From an uncultured Pelagibacteraceae bacterium (lineage in GTDB: Bacteria > Pseudomonadota > Alphaproteobacteria > Pelagibacterales > AG-422-B15): a DNA stretch of 64,000 nt. Below the pieces are notes generated by a model. The model was not told the origin of the DNA and made no database searches. It saw only the letters and a program-made list of their open reading frames with translations. The translations under genes and the position numbers were made by a program. The stretch covers positions 107,652-171,651 of the forward strand of contig CABYZG010000002.1 of assembly GCA_902523455.1 (NCBI GenBank), in the 5' to 3' direction. Below are positions 1-9,110 of this stretch, piece after piece (position 1 is the first letter of the stretch; every line of letters starts with the position of its first letter).

Positions 1-621
1 GTTTCCAACGCCACCTGAAGCAATAACAGGAATATCAATAGAGGATGAGACAGTACTCAATAATTCATTGTCAAATCCTATTTTTGTTCCATCTCTGTCC
101 ATTGAAGTTAATAATATCTCACCAGCTCCTAAATTAGCTACTTCAATGCAATATTCTAATGCATCAATATCTGTGGGCTTTCTTCCACCGTGGGTAAATA
201 TATTCCAACTTTTATCTCCATTTTTTTTTGCATCCACTGCTATAACTATTGTTGAGGAACCATATTTCTTTGCCGCTTTTGCAACCAGGTCAATGTTTTC
301 AACTGCAGCTGTATTTATAGAGACTTTATCTGCTCCATGGTGAAGCAAACGAGATATATCATCAATGGTCCTGACACCTCCACCTACAGTGAGTGGTATG
401 AAACAATTTTCAGCAGTTTTTTTTACAACTTCAAAGAGGGTTTCTCTATCGTCACTTGATGCAGTTATATCTAGAAAGCATAGTTCATCAGCTCCTTCAG
501 AATTATAGATTTTTGCTTGTTCAACAGGATCACCAGCATCAATTAAGTCAACAAAATTGACGCCTTTGACAACTCTCCCTCGATCAACATCTAAACAGGG
601 TATGATTCTTTTTTTTAGCAT
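1..621 (-). CDS. hisF: Imidazole glycerol phosphate synthase cyclase subunit HisF (C-terminus cut by window edge)
   Basis: HisF is the (beta/alpha)8-barrel cyclase that, with HisH, converts PRFAR plus ammonia into imidazole glycerol phosphate and AICAR. The minus-strand frame opens with ATG at 621 and stays open to base 1, giving 207 residues of the usual ~250. The N-terminus reads [19 protein letters not shown], with the catalytic Asp at residue 11. The AVDAK strand holding the second catalytic Asp, the [10 protein letters not shown] phosphate-binding strand and PVIASGGVG near the edge are all visible. It starts one base after the hisA stop, so it is the downstream gene of the his operon. 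About 45 C-terminal residues lie outside the window. Confidence 0.95.
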   Translation of the reverse strand, partial: MLKKRIIPCLDVDRGRVVKGVNFVDLIDAGDPVEQAKIYNSEGADELCFLDITASSDDRETLFEVVKKTAENCFIPLTVGGGVRTIDDISRLLHHGADKVSINTAAVENIDLVAKAAKKYGSSTIVIAVDAKKNGDKSWNIFTHGGRKPTDIDALEYCIEVANLGAGEILLTSMDRDGTKIGFDNELLSTVSSSIDIPVIASGGVGN

Positions 622-622
622 T

Positions 623-1345
623 CTATTTAACTATCTTTAATGCCTCAGCAATATCAATATTTTTGTCATAAATTGCTTTACCTACAATTACACCTTTTAT
701 TTGTGAGTAATTTTTTTTCTTTAGGTTAATAAGGTCCGAGATATTTGATACCCCGCCTGATGCAACACAGTCAATTTTTGTTTGAACCATTACATTTTCT
801 AGCATTTCAAAGTTAATTCCTTGCTTCATACCATCCCTCATAACGTCAGTAATTATTATTGAGTTGATATTAAGATCTTCTATACTTTTTAAGAAATCAG
901 AAATTTGTAAATCTTTTACCTCTTTCCAACCTTTTGTAGCAATTTGGTTTTGCTTAATGTCGAGAGCAATTGAAATTCTATTAGGATAATTGCAAACTGA
1001 TTTCTCAAAAAAACTTTTATTTTCAAAAGCTGATGTTCCGATAATAACATTGTTAACACCAATATTAATGAGTCTTTCAACTCTTTCTATATTCCTTACT
1101 CCGCCACCGAACTGAATCTTAAGATTTGTATTTTTTTTTATTTGCTCAATAGATTTAATATTTTCAAAATTGCCCTTAAGCGCACCATCAAGATCAACGC
1201 AATGTAAATATTCCACTCCAGAGTCTTCAAAAATTTTAGCCTGTTCTAACGGTGACTCATTGTAAGTTGTAGATTGTTTAAAATCACCTTGTATTAATCT
1301 TACACATTTACCGTCTTTTAAATCAATTGCTGGAAATAAAATCAT
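623..1345 (-). CDS. hisA: Phosphoribosylformimino-5-aminoimidazole carboxamide ribotide isomerase HisA
   Basis: HisA catalyses the Amadori rearrangement of ProFAR to PRFAR, the step before HisF/HisH. The barrel begins [21 protein letters not shown] with the catalytic Asp at residue 8. A second catalytic Asp sits in the ITDVMRDGM strand, and FGGGVRN and ASGGVS form the phosphate-binding loops. A start four codons upstream (1357) is possible. ATG at 1345 is preferred because it matches the family start and makes a 4-bp ATGA overlap with the hisH stop. The length of about 240 residues is normal. It lies directly between hisH and hisF in one transcription unit. Confidence 0.96.
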   Translation of the reverse strand: MILFPAIDLKDGKCVRLIQGDFKQSTTYNESPLEQAKIFEDSGVEYLHCVDLDGALKGNFENIKSIEQIKKNTNLKIQFGGGVRNIERVERLINIGVNNVIIGTSAFENKSFFEKSVCNYPNRISIALDIKQNQIATKGWKEVKDLQISDFLKSIEDLNINSIIITDVMRDGMKQGINFEMLENVMVQTKIDCVASGGVSNISDLINLKKKNYSQIKGVIVGKAIYDKNIDIAEALKIVK

Positions 1346-1980
1346 GAAGGCTCCCACTCGAGAAAGTTTGTAATTATTTGTTTTCCGTTATTATGACTTT
1401 TTTCTGGATGAAATTGTGTACCAAAGATATTTTCCTTCAGTACTGCTGCAGTAATTGGATTAGGATATTTTGTAGTTGCAATACAATTTTCATTTTTTTG
1501 AGTTCTAAAGTAGTAACTGTGCACAAAATAAAAATCAGTATTTTGTGAAATATTATTCAATAATTCATGATTGCGAAAAGTGACTTCATTCCATCCCATG
1601 TGTGGAATTTTATAATCAGCTGGAGCCTCGATCTTGATTACTTCTCCGGGTATCCATCCAAAGCCCTCACATTCACCAAATTCTAAAGATTTTTCTGCTA
1701 GTAATTGCATTCCAACACAAATGCCCATAAAAGCTTTTTTTTCCTCAATTACCACTTGTTCAAGACTTTCAAATAGACCGCCTATTTTGTGAATTGCGTT
1801 CTTACAGTCTTGAAAAGCTCCAACTCCAGGAAGAACTAATTTATCGGCGTTTAATATTTCAGATGGTGTGTTTGTAACAATAATTTCATATGGATTTTCT
1901 AAGTTATTGTTTACGGCTTCAAATGCCTTATGTACTGAATGTAAATTTCCTGAACCGTAGTTGATAATTACTAACTTCAT
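1342..1980 (-). CDS. hisH: Imidazole glycerol phosphate synthase glutaminase subunit HisH
   Basis: This class I glutamine amidotransferase supplies ammonia to HisF. The triad is visible: the nucleophile Cys near residue 88 in GICVGMQLL, and the His in GTQFHPEKS near residue 193 followed by Glu. The oxyanion region LPGVGAF is near residue 50. Its 212 residues are typical of the family. The start overlaps the end of the Bcp-type peroxiredoxin gene by 4 bp and its stop overlaps hisA, so the four frames look translationally coupled. Confidence 0.96.
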   Translation of the reverse strand: MKLVIINYGSGNLHSVHKAFEAVNNNLENPYEIIVTNTPSEILNADKLVLPGVGAFQDCKNAIHKIGGLFESLEQVVIEEKKAFMGICVGMQLLAEKSLEFGECEGFGWIPGEVIKIEAPADYKIPHMGWNEVTFRNHELLNNISQNTDFYFVHSYYFRTQKNENCIATTKYPNPITAAVLKENIFGTQFHPEKSHNNGKQIITNFLEWEPS

Positions 1981-2435
1981 TTATTCATTTGTTTAATGGT
2001 ATCAATAACTTCCTCTACATGATTATTTACTTTCACTTTTCTCCAAACCTTTACGACCTTGCCTTTCATAATAAGAAATGTAGATCTATCTATGCCCTTG
2101 TAAGTTCTGCCATACATACTTTTTTTAATCCATACACCAAATTTTTCACAGATTTTATCTCTCTCATCAGAAAGAAGATCAAATTTTAATTTGTATTTTT
2201 CAGCAAATTTATTTTGTTTTTGAACGGTATCTTTGGATATGCCATAAACTCTTACCTTTAGATTGTTTAACTTTCGAAGATTGCTTTGGAAATCACAAGA
2301 CTCTTTTGTACAACCTGGAGTATCCGCTTTAGGATAAAAATAAATTACCGTGTCCTCTTTTGTAGGAAATTTAACTTCTTCATCTTTCTGATTTTTAAGT
2401 TTGAATGAAGGTAGTTTTTGGCCTTCTTTAATCAT
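1977..2435 (-). CDS. bcp: Thioredoxin-dependent peroxiredoxin, Bcp/PrxQ type
   Basis: This is a 152-residue cytoplasmic peroxidase that reduces hydrogen peroxide and organic hydroperoxides using thioredoxin. The active site TPGCTKESCDF places the peroxidatic Cys at residue 42 and a second Cys at residue 47, the spacing of Bcp proteins that form an intramolecular disulfide. The later segment GRTYKGIDRSTFLI is the usual Bcp signature. The gene sits inside the histidine cluster, 2 bases after the hisB stop and overlapping hisH by 4 bp. It is therefore probably co-transcribed with histidine biosynthesis, although no functional link is known. Confidence 0.9.
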   Translation of the reverse strand: MIKEGQKLPSFKLKNQKDEEVKFPTKEDTVIYFYPKADTPGCTKESCDFQSNLRKLNNLKVRVYGISKDTVQKQNKFAEKYKLKFDLLSDERDKICEKFGVWIKKSMYGRTYKGIDRSTFLIMKGKVVKVWRKVKVNNHVEEVIDTIKQMNK

Positions 2436-2437
2436 TG

Positions 2438-3037
2438 TTAAAGTTGTCCTTTGGTAGAAGGAATGTTCATTCCCTCCCGCTCGTTAATCGCAACAGCATT
2501 TCTTAAACTTCTCGCTAAAGCCTTAAAGCAAGATTCAATTATATGATGATTGTTTTCTCCATAAATATTTTCCACATGTAATGTTGTTCCACTTGCTTGT
2601 GCAAAAGCTTGGAACCATTCTTTAAATAATTCAGTATCAAAGTCACCTTGAGAAGATGTTATCTTTGGAGCGCTAAATTTTACTTTCCAAATTAAATAAG
2701 GTCTATTTGATAGATCAAGAGCAACTCTTGATAACGTTTCATCCATAGGAATATATGAGTGCGCATAACGCGTAATACCTTGTCGATTACCTAATGCTTT
2801 TGATAAACATTCGCCAATTGCAATGCCAGTATCCTCAGTTGTATGGTGATAATCAATGTGAGTATCTCCTGTTGCTTTTATCTTCATATCAATCAGTGAG
2901 TGCTTTGACAGTTGTTCAAGCATGTGGTCAAGAAATCCTATGCCAGTCTTGATATCGTACTTACCTGTTCCGTCGATATTAATATCGACAGAGATAGAGG
3001 TTTCTTTCGTGTCTCTTTTATAATCTGCTGTTCTCAT
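2438..3037 (-). CDS. hisB: Imidazoleglycerol-phosphate dehydratase HisB
   Basis: HisB dehydrates imidazole glycerol phosphate to imidazole acetol phosphate. It is the monofunctional dehydratase (199 residues) without the phosphatase domain found in enterobacteria. Mn-binding motifs are visible: GFLDHML near residue 37, the [18 protein letters not shown] segment near residue 63, and [14 protein letters not shown] near residue 160. It is the first gene of the leftward his cluster and is divergent from hslV across a 115-bp gap that must hold promoters for both directions. Confidence 0.96.
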   Translation of the reverse strand: MRTADYKRDTKETSISVDINIDGTGKYDIKTGIGFLDHMLEQLSKHSLIDMKIKATGDTHIDYHHTTEDTGIAIGECLSKALGNRQGITRYAHSYIPMDETLSRVALDLSNRPYLIWKVKFSAPKITSSQGDFDTELFKEWFQAFAQASGTTLHVENIYGENNHHIIESCFKALARSLRNAVAINEREGMNIPSTKGQL

Positions 3038-3114
3038 AACAAAATCCAGTCGGTTTCTATCAATAAATCACTGAATTTTCTATAAAAAATGTAATTTTTA
3101 ATGAAAAGTCAGGG

Positions 3115-3142
3115 CTTGAAGTTAATAAATAAATAGCCACAT
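3115..3142 (+). promoter_or_regulatory. Candidate heat-shock (sigma-32) promoter for hslVU
   Basis: CTTGAA at 3115-3120 is followed after 16 bases by CCACAT at 3137-3142, about 10 bases before the hslV ATG at 3153. The -35 element matches the RpoH consensus well, and the -10 element resembles the C-rich RpoH -10. hslVU is a classical RpoH target. The position implies a very short or absent 5' leader. This is a motif match only. Confidence 0.4.
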
Positions 3143-3152
3143 AACACTCAAC

Positions 3153-3704
3153 ATGGAAAATCAACAAAGTCAATCATGGCACGGCACAACCATTATTAGT
3201 GTAAGAAAAGGCAATCAGGTTGTTGTCGCGGGAGATGGACAAGTTAGTCTTGGAAATACAGTCATTAAAGGCACTGCCCAAAAGGTTAGAAAAATAGGTG
3301 ATGGTAGTGTTATCGCTGGTTTTGCCGGCGCAACTGCAGATGCATTTACTTTATTTGAAAGACTGGAAGCAAAGTTAGAAAAGCATCCTAAACAGCTTAC
3401 CAGAGCATGTGTTGAACTGGCGAAAGACTGGCGCACCGACAAATATTTAAGACGTCTAGAAGCACTTCTTACAGTTGCAGACTCCTCTACATCACTTCTT
3501 ATTACTGGAATGGGTGATGTGTTAGACCCTGAAGGGTCCGTTATTGGAATTGGTAGCGGTGGTAATTATGCACTATCCGCTGCTAAAGCGCTGATTGATA
3601 CTGATCTTACCGCTGAAGAAATTGCTTTAAAGTCACTAAAAATTGCTGGCGAAATTTGTGTTTTCACAAATAGCAATGTTACACTTGAAAAAATTGAGTA
3701 TTAG
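3153..3704 (+). CDS. hslV: ATP-dependent protease subunit HslV (ClpQ)
   Basis: HslV is the proteasome-like peptidase ring of the HslUV protease. It carries the alphaproteobacterial N-terminal extension: 11 residues ending in WHG precede TTIISVRKG, so the mature catalytic Thr would be residue 12 after autocleavage at Gly-Thr. [14 protein letters not shown] and the [11 protein letters not shown] segment near residue 130 are family hallmarks. Its length of 183 residues is normal. It is followed after 3 bases by hslU, and a heat-shock-like promoter lies just upstream. Confidence 0.97.
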   Translation: MENQQSQSWHGTTIISVRKGNQVVVAGDGQVSLGNTVIKGTAQKVRKIGDGSVIAGFAGATADAFTLFERLEAKLEKHPKQLTRACVELAKDWRTDKYLRRLEALLTVADSSTSLLITGMGDVLDPEGSVIGIGSGGNYALSAAKALIDTDLTAEEIALKSLKIAGEICVFTNSNVTLEKIEY

Positions 3705-3707
3705 ATA

Positions 3708-5012
3708 ATGCAAGCATTTTCACCAAGGGAAATTGTTTCCGAGCTTGATAGATATATTATTGGCCAAGATGATGCAAAAAAATCTGTAGCCATCGCATTA
3801 AGGAATCGTTGGCGACGTCAACAATTACCAGAGGATATGAAAGAAGAGGTTCTTCCAAAAAATATTTTAATGATTGGTCCTACTGGAATTGGTAAAACTG
3901 AAATTTCAAGAAGGCTCTCAAAATTAGCACAAGCACCGTTTATAAAAGTTGAAGCAACAAAATTTACAGAAGTTGGGTATGTAGGTAGAGATGTAGAATC
4001 CATTGTTCGTGATTTGATTGAAATAGCAATTACAATGGTTCGTGAGATAAAGAGAAAAGAAGTAAAGGCAAAAGCACAATTAGCTGCTGAAGAACGTGTA
4101 TTAGACGCTTTAGTTGGACCAGGTTCTGGGCCTGCTACAAGAGAAAGTTTCAGAAAAAAACTTAGAAATAATGAACTCAATGAAAAAGAAATTGAAATAG
4201 CTGTTCAAGATACAGGATCATTTCCAACAATTGACCTTCAAGGTGGACAAGGTGCTGGTATAGGAATGATAAATCTAAACGACATGCTTGGTAAAGCTAT
4301 GGGACCAAAAACTAAAAAAAAGAAAACAACAGTTGCCGACTCTTATGAGATCTTGGTAAATGAAGAGTCAGATAAGTTAATTGATACTGATCACATTGTG
4401 AATGAGGCAAAAAAAGCAGTCGAAGATAATGGAATTGTATTTATTGATGAAATAGACAAAGTTTGCGCAAGAAGTGAAAGGGTTGGTGGTGATGTTTCAA
4501 GGGAGGGTGTTCAAAGAGATTTGTTACCTTTAATTGAGGGAACAACAGTTAACACTAAACACGGAACAATCAAAACTGATCACATACTTTTTATAGCTTC
4601 TGGAGCCTTTCAACTTTCAAAACCATCTGATCTATTGCCAGAATTACAGGGCAGATTACCAATAAGGGTCAATCTCAAAGCACTTTCACAAGAGGACTTT
4701 AAACGTATCCTAACAGAACCCAAATATAGCCTGATAAAACAGTATGAGGCACTGATGGGTACTGAAGATGTAAAAATCAGCTTTAGTGAGGACGGAATTG
4801 ATGCAATTGCAACATTAGCTGTGGATATAAACTCAACTATTGAAAATATTGGCGCTCGACGTTTGCATACCATTCTTGAGAGAGTGTTAGAAGATATAAG
4901 TTTCTCTGCAGCAGATAAAGGTGGAGAAAAAATTACAATTGATGCAAACTACGTTAAAGATAATGTGAATGAGTTATCTAAAGATACTGATCTTTCAAAG
5001 TTCATTCTCTAA
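3708..5012 (+). CDS. hslU: ATP-dependent protease ATPase subunit HslU (ClpY)
   Basis: HslU is the AAA+ unfoldase that feeds substrates to HslV. Walker A is GPTGIGKT at residues 57-64, and the pore loop GYVGRDVES follows near residue 90. A variable I-domain spans about 110-230, and Walker B is IVFIDEIDK near residue 247. The sensor/arginine-finger region includes [13 protein letters not shown]. The C-terminus SKFIL matches the tail that docks into HslV. Its 434 residues are normal. It forms an operon with hslV and is followed closely by a thioesterase gene. Confidence 0.97.
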   Translation: MQAFSPREIVSELDRYIIGQDDAKKSVAIALRNRWRRQQLPEDMKEEVLPKNILMIGPTGIGKTEISRRLSKLAQAPFIKVEATKFTEVGYVGRDVESIVRDLIEIAITMVREIKRKEVKAKAQLAAEERVLDALVGPGSGPATRESFRKKLRNNELNEKEIEIAVQDTGSFPTIDLQGGQGAGIGMINLNDMLGKAMGPKTKKKKTTVADSYEILVNEESDKLIDTDHIVNEAKKAVEDNGIVFIDEIDKVCARSERVGGDVSREGVQRDLLPLIEGTTVNTKHGTIKTDHILFIASGAFQLSKPSDLLPELQGRLPIRVNLKALSQEDFKRILTEPKYSLIKQYEALMGTEDVKISFSEDGIDAIATLAVDINSTIENIGARRLHTILERVLEDISFSAADKGGEKITIDANYVKDNVNELSKDTDLSKFIL

Positions 5013-5017
5013 TTTTT

Positions 5018-5446
5018 ATGTCACTGAAAACAAAAAAAACTCATTTAAACAAGATAAAGGTTCGTTACTCAGAAGTTGATTGTCAGAGAATAGTTTATAA
5101 TTCACATTATTTAACATATTTTGACATTTCTCTCAGTGAGATGCTCGAAGATTGTTTTGATCAGGATGAATATGTAAAAAAGACTAATAACGATTTTCAC
5201 ACGGTTGGTGTGCAAATGAATTTTAAAAGTCCTGCAAGATTAAATGATCAGCTCGAAGTTTACACAGGAATAAAAAAACTTGGAAATTCGAGTATAACCT
5301 TTACACAAGAAATTTATAGATCTGGCTCCGATGAAATAATAAATGAAGCAGTTATTATTTGGGTTAACACAAACCAAGAAAGTATGAAGTCTTCTAAAAT
5401 TCCAGATAATATAAAAGAAAAGTTAAATACGTATTTGATTAATTAA
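5018..5446 (+). CDS. Acyl-CoA thioesterase, 4-hydroxybenzoyl-CoA thioesterase-like hotdog protein
   Basis: This is a 142-residue single hotdog-fold protein. The segment VRYSEVDCQRIVYNSHYLTYFD near residue 15 matches the 4HBT/YbgC/FadM catalytic region, in which an Asp (here D20) precedes the substrate-binding stretch; the usual GH of these enzymes is VYNSHY here. It probably hydrolyses acyl-CoA thioesters, but the substrate cannot be read from the sequence. It begins 5 bases after hslU and converges with the Tim44-like gene, overlapping it by 4 bp. Confidence 0.8.
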   Translation: MSLKTKKTHLNKIKVRYSEVDCQRIVYNSHYLTYFDISLSEMLEDCFDQDEYVKKTNNDFHTVGVQMNFKSPARLNDQLEVYTGIKKLGNSSITFTQEIYRSGSDEIINEAVIIWVNTNQESMKSSKIPDNIKEKLNTYLIN

Positions 5447-6057
5447 TCAGAGGTCGCTGTTAATAACCAATTAGAAGTTTTTTTATCTTTTATTTTTTCA
5501 AAAGTCCAAACGTCTGTAATTTTTTGTACCTGATTAAGACTGCCTGAAATTACTTCATCTTTACTGTTTTTAATACATGTAATCATTTCTGAAATGAATC
5601 TCACTGTTACTTCCATTGGATTTTTTTTCAGGTCTTTGTGAACAATTTCAGATTTTTCTATACCTATAAAATTAAATTCTACAGTTTCGTTTTTACTATT
5701 TCGTTCATCTATGACTGACGTAAAGCTATTTAATACTTCATTAGATAGCAAAGGCTTAAGGGCATCTTTATTGCCATTTTCAAAATTTGTGACGATCGTT
5801 TCATACGCATTTGATGCACCGCGTAAAAAATCATCTTTATCAAACCAACCGTCTTCTCTTGAACCTGAAGAAACTTTTGGTTCGATAGTTACAACTTTTT
5901 CTTCTGAAGATTGTTGAGGAGTTTCATAGTTATATGAAGTTTTATCTGTTTTTTCATGGCCAGTTCGCCTTCCAAGAACACTTCTAAGGCGCAAAAGAAC
6001 TATTCCTGCTATTATTGCTAGGATTAATATATCAATATATTGAAATGCTTCACTCAT
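5443..6057 (-). CDS. Tim44/TimA-family membrane-anchored protein
   Basis: This 204-residue protein has one N-terminal membrane segment (about residues 6-26, rich in Ile/Leu), a charged linker and a C-terminal Tim44-like domain. The domain includes FDKDDFLRGASNAYETIVTNFENGNKDALKPLLS and a terminal EKIKDKKTSNWLL beta region. Alphaproteobacterial Tim44-like proteins are usually encoded next to fxsA and secB, as here, and are thought to relate to the mitochondrial import factor Tim44. The bacterial role remains poorly defined. It is divergent from fxsA across 67 bp. Confidence 0.82.
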   Translation of the reverse strand: MSEAFQYIDILILAIIAGIVLLRLRSVLGRRTGHEKTDKTSYNYETPQQSSEEKVVTIEPKVSSGSREDGWFDKDDFLRGASNAYETIVTNFENGNKDALKPLLSNEVLNSFTSVIDERNSKNETVEFNFIGIEKSEIVHKDLKKNPMEVTVRFISEMITCIKNSKDEVISGSLNQVQKITDVWTFEKIKDKKTSNWLLTATSD

Positions 6058-6124
6058 TTAATCAAATATTATAGAATCCTTATTTAGGTATTTAAACTAA
6101 ACTTTCAACAATTACTTACTTATT

Positions 6125-6553
6125 TTGTTTTTATTTATCGCACTTTTTATACTTATCCCAATCATTGAAATTAGTTTATTCATTGAAATTGGGAGCATTA
6201 TTGGATCGTTCTACACCATAATGCTTATATTCATCACTGCAATTGTGGGTGTATTTTTTGTCCGCCAGCAAGGAATAAGCACATTTCAAAAGTTAACATT
6301 TCAATTGCAAAATTTAGAAACACCTGTTCAAACGATGTTTGAAGGGCTAGTCATCCTTATCTCTGGTATTCTTTTAATTACTCCTGGATTTTTTACTGAT
6401 GCTTTAGGTTTTCTAGGATTGATACCATTCACTAGAATAATTTTCATAAAGTTAGTAGCAAGTTATATTCTTTCTAGATATGGTAAGCAAAGTAATCAAA
6501 ATAAAAATACCATTGAAGGTGAATTCATTGATATTGATGAAGAGGAAAAATAA
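6125..6553 (+). CDS. fxsA: FxsA family membrane protein
   Basis: This is a 142-residue inner-membrane protein of the FxsA family, named for suppression of phage T7 exclusion by F plasmid. Its physiological role is unclear. The start is TTG. The sequence opens directly into a hydrophobic segment with the family pattern PIIEISLFIEIGSIIG, then TAIVGVFFVRQQGISTFQK. A further pair of membrane segments around ILISGILLITPGFFTDALGFL is diagnostic. The C-terminal tail is acidic. The secB start follows 2 bases after its stop, so the two are probably co-transcribed. Confidence 0.9.
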   Translation: MFLFIALFILIPIIEISLFIEIGSIIGSFYTIMLIFITAIVGVFFVRQQGISTFQKLTFQLQNLETPVQTMFEGLVILISGILLITPGFFTDALGFLGLIPFTRIIFIKLVASYILSRYGKQSNQNKNTIEGEFIDIDEEEK

Positions 6554-6555
6554 TA

Positions 6556-6978
6556 GTGGATGTAAAAACAAAAATTATCACACAATTTGTTAGAGACTTA
6601 TCATTTGAAAATCCTAACGGACCAGGATCATTTCAACCAGGTAGCGATCGACCCAATATTAATGCAAATGTTGATGTCAAAGCACAAAATAGAAAAGATA
6701 CCAATATTTATGAAGTCGAGCTGAACGTGAGTGTAAATGCTTCACGCGCGGATCAGAGTTTGTATATCGTAGACCTAAAGTACGTTGGAATATTTGAAAT
6801 TGAAAATCTTACTGACGATGTTAAGGAAGCTTACTTACTAGTAGAATGTCCGAGACAACTCTTTCCATTTGCAAGAAGAATTATTTACGACTTACATGCT
6901 GATGGTGCTTTACCACCACTTATGTTAGACCCTGTGAACTTTGCTGAACTTTATAAAAAGAAAACAAGTAATAATTAA
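6556..6978 (+). CDS. secB: Protein-export chaperone SecB
   Basis: SecB is a cytoplasmic homotetrameric chaperone that holds unfolded precursors and hands them to SecA. The 140-residue protein starts at GTG. It contains FVRDLSFENPNGP near residue 13, the YEVELNVSVNA strand and the C-terminal PRQLFPFARRIIYDLHADGALPP block that is highly conserved in SecB. It follows fxsA immediately and converges with the Nudix gene, overlapping by 4 bp. Confidence 0.96.
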   Translation: MDVKTKIITQFVRDLSFENPNGPGSFQPGSDRPNINANVDVKAQNRKDTNIYEVELNVSVNASRADQSLYIVDLKYVGIFEIENLTDDVKEAYLLVECPRQLFPFARRIIYDLHADGALPPLMLDPVNFAELYKKKTSNN

Positions 6979-7787
6979 TAGCGAACCAATTTAGGTTCAC
7001 CGTTCACCATTTCAAAAACTGGCTCAACATTAGGTATGTCACTTTTATTTTTATTGTTCATTGTAGAGAGAAGCTCAGCAGTATCAGTGAAATTACAAAT
7101 CATCTCAAGATTTTTTATTGTTGGCATAATCATAGGAAAATTTCCAGATTTACTCTCTTGAAGGGCTTCTTCAGGATTAATCCATTTGCTTTCAACTCCC
7201 TCCACTCCATCGTGTACAGCTACCTGATCGGTCGTACGGGCTATAAAAAATCTAGTGCTATATCTTCTTTTCTCTATTTTCGGAGTAACCCAGTGTGAAA
7301 TATATGCAAGTTCATTTGTTGCTAATTCTAGATTTAAAGTATCTATCATTTGATAAAAAATATTTTCACCTTGTAATATTTTGCTTTTGTATTGATCTAT
7401 TATTGTAAGATCATCCTTATTGAGAACAGTATTTTTTAAATTTACTCCCTTTTTATTTGCAAGAAGAATTCCACTTTCCTCAAAGCACTCTCTTATACTC
7501 GCAGCCCAATATGCGAGGCCATCTTTTTTTAATCCAAGCCTTTCTGATGCTAAGACGTCATCAAGATTAGGGCTGTATTTTAAATAATTATTTGAGATAT
7601 CTTCGTTATCAATTTTACCCCCTGGAAATACCCATACACCTCCAAAATTTGTTTTCATAGATCTTTTAATCATAAACACCTCTATCCGCTGGTTCGTATC
7701 TCGTATAAGCAATACTGATGCGGCTGGCGTAGGCACTTGTTGATAATTGCCGTTATCGCTAGAAGTATGATTAATTTTGTTATTCAC
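6975..7787 (-). CDS. Nudix hydrolase, NUDT19/NUDT7-like
   Basis: This 270-residue Nudix protein has FPGGKID followed, after an insert of roughly 40 residues, by AASIRECFEESGILL. The Gly-rich start of the Nudix box is therefore separated from REXXEE, as in the NUDT7/NUDT19 (coenzyme A diphosphatase-related) subgroup. The catalytic Glu residues are present. It likely hydrolyses a nucleotide-diphosphate compound, possibly a CoA derivative, but the substrate is inferred only. It overlaps the dnaQ stop by 8 bp at its start and is the last gene of the leftward maf-aroE-coaE-dnaQ run. Confidence 0.85.
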   Translation of the reverse strand: MNNKINHTSSDNGNYQQVPTPAASVLLIRDTNQRIEVFMIKRSMKTNFGGVWVFPGGKIDNEDISNNYLKYSPNLDDVLASERLGLKKDGLAYWAASIRECFEESGILLANKKGVNLKNTVLNKDDLTIIDQYKSKILQGENIFYQMIDTLNLELATNELAYISHWVTPKIEKRRYSTRFFIARTTDQVAVHDGVEGVESKWINPEEALQESKSGNFPMIMPTIKNLEMICNFTDTAELLSTMNNKNKSDIPNVEPVFEMVNGEPKLVRY

Positions 7788-8490
7788 TTTTTTGATTATT
7801 TTTAGATTGATTAATTTTTTTCCAAATAGAGTGCTCGCCTAATGTTTTGATAAATTCTTCATGCAGTTTTTTTTCTTGATCAGAAATCCGGGGTGCTAAA
7901 TTTCTATTCTTGATCTTTTCAGTGTCAAAAGATGAGGTAGAATTCGCTGTTACTGACTTGGAGCTTAGATCCAGGCTTAGTTCGCGAGCATCCATTAGTT
8001 CTATGTAAACACGGGCTAAGAGCTCGGTATCAATTGTAGCTGAATGTTTTTCTCTCTGCTTGTTATCAATTGCAAATCTTTTACAGAGCGCATCAAGTGA
8101 AACACTCTGGCCAGGAAATTTTTCTCTAGCAATCGAGACGGTGTCTATTTTATCATTTGTAAGAGATTCTTTGCCACAAGTATTCAGCTCGTAATTTAAA
8201 AAACCAACATCAAAGTCCACATTGTGAGCAATAATTGGATCCGCACCTAAAAATTCTAAGAACCCTGATACAATATGCTCGAACAAAGGTTTGTCTTTTA
8301 AAAATTCGTAGCTCAATCCATGCACTTTAAATGATGAATCAGGAACATCTCGCTGGGGGTTAATATATTGTTGATATGTTTTGCCAGTGGGAAGGTAATC
8401 AATTATTTCTATTGCGGCAATTTCAATGACTCTGTGACCTTCTGAAGGTCTTAGTCCAGTGGTTTCTGTATCAAGTACGACTTGTCTCAT
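7780..8490 (-). CDS. dnaQ: DNA polymerase III epsilon subunit (3'-5' proofreading exonuclease)
   Basis: This is the DEDDh exonuclease that proofreads for the replicative polymerase. ExoI is VLDTETTGL near residue 5, ExoII is HNVDFDVGFLNYEL near residue 90, and ExoIII is HSATIDTELLARVYIEL near residue 153, with the DEDDh His. The 236-residue length and the C-terminal tail, which usually binds the alpha subunit, are normal. It overlaps the coaE stop by 4 bp. The maf-aroE-coaE-dnaQ order is characteristic of alphaproteobacteria beside the replication origin. Confidence 0.95.
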   Translation of the reverse strand: MRQVVLDTETTGLRPSEGHRVIEIAAIEIIDYLPTGKTYQQYINPQRDVPDSSFKVHGLSYEFLKDKPLFEHIVSGFLEFLGADPIIAHNVDFDVGFLNYELNTCGKESLTNDKIDTVSIAREKFPGQSVSLDALCKRFAIDNKQREKHSATIDTELLARVYIELMDARELSLDLSSKSVTANSTSSFDTEKIKNRNLAPRISDQEKKLHEEFIKTLGEHSIWKKINQSKNNQKSE

Positions 8491-9110
8491 TGATTAAAGA
8501 AGGTATTCCACGCCTTTGGATTAATCAATTTAATTTTTGCAGCAACTTCTTTTACCTCTGATTTGGTATCTTCAATATTATTATCGGTTGAAATGATGTA
8601 ATCTGCTTTTTTTAATTTGTCTCTGTCTGGCATTTGCTGATCTTTAATAGCGTTAAAAATTTCTAACGGTACTTTTCTCTCCAATACCACTCTGGATTGT
8701 TGTGTTGCTTCAGATGCTGTCACCACCACAGAAACATCTACATATTTTTCTCCTCCAGTTTCAAAGAGTAATGGAATGTCTAAAACGCAACCCATCTTTC
8801 CTTCTTCAATTAATTTTTTTATGTAAATTATTTGGTACTTCCTTGTCACAGGATGAACAATTTGTTCTAGGTCTCTAAATTTATCAGGGTCTTTATTTAG
8901 AATATCTCTTAATACTAATCGATTGACTACACCATCTTTCGTTGAGCCTGGAAACTGTCTCTCTACTTTTTCTATGACCTCTTTATCGTTTTCGTAAATA
9001 TAATGAACTGTATCGTCAGCATTATAAACGCCGTAACCGTGCTCTTTAAACATTTGAGCAACTGTGGATTTTCCCATCCCAATAGATCCCGTTACACCAA
9101 CCAACAACAT
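8487..9110 (-). CDS. coaE: Dephospho-CoA kinase
   Basis: CoaE phosphorylates the 3'-OH of dephospho-CoA, the last step of coenzyme A synthesis. The P-loop GVTGSIGMGKST is at residues 5-16, followed by the VYNADDTVH substrate segment near residue 29. The LVLRDILNKDP and VLDIPLLFETG segments are family signatures. Its 207 residues are normal. The start abuts the aroE stop, sharing one base, and its end overlaps dnaQ, consistent with one operon. Confidence 0.95.
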   Translation of the reverse strand: MLLVGVTGSIGMGKSTVAQMFKEHGYGVYNADDTVHYIYENDKEVIEKVERQFPGSTKDGVVNRLVLRDILNKDPDKFRDLEQIVHPVTRKYQIIYIKKLIEEGKMGCVLDIPLLFETGGEKYVDVSVVVTASEATQQSRVVLERKVPLEIFNAIKDQQMPDRDKLKKADYIISTDNNIEDTKSEVKEVAAKIKLINPKAWNTFFNQ

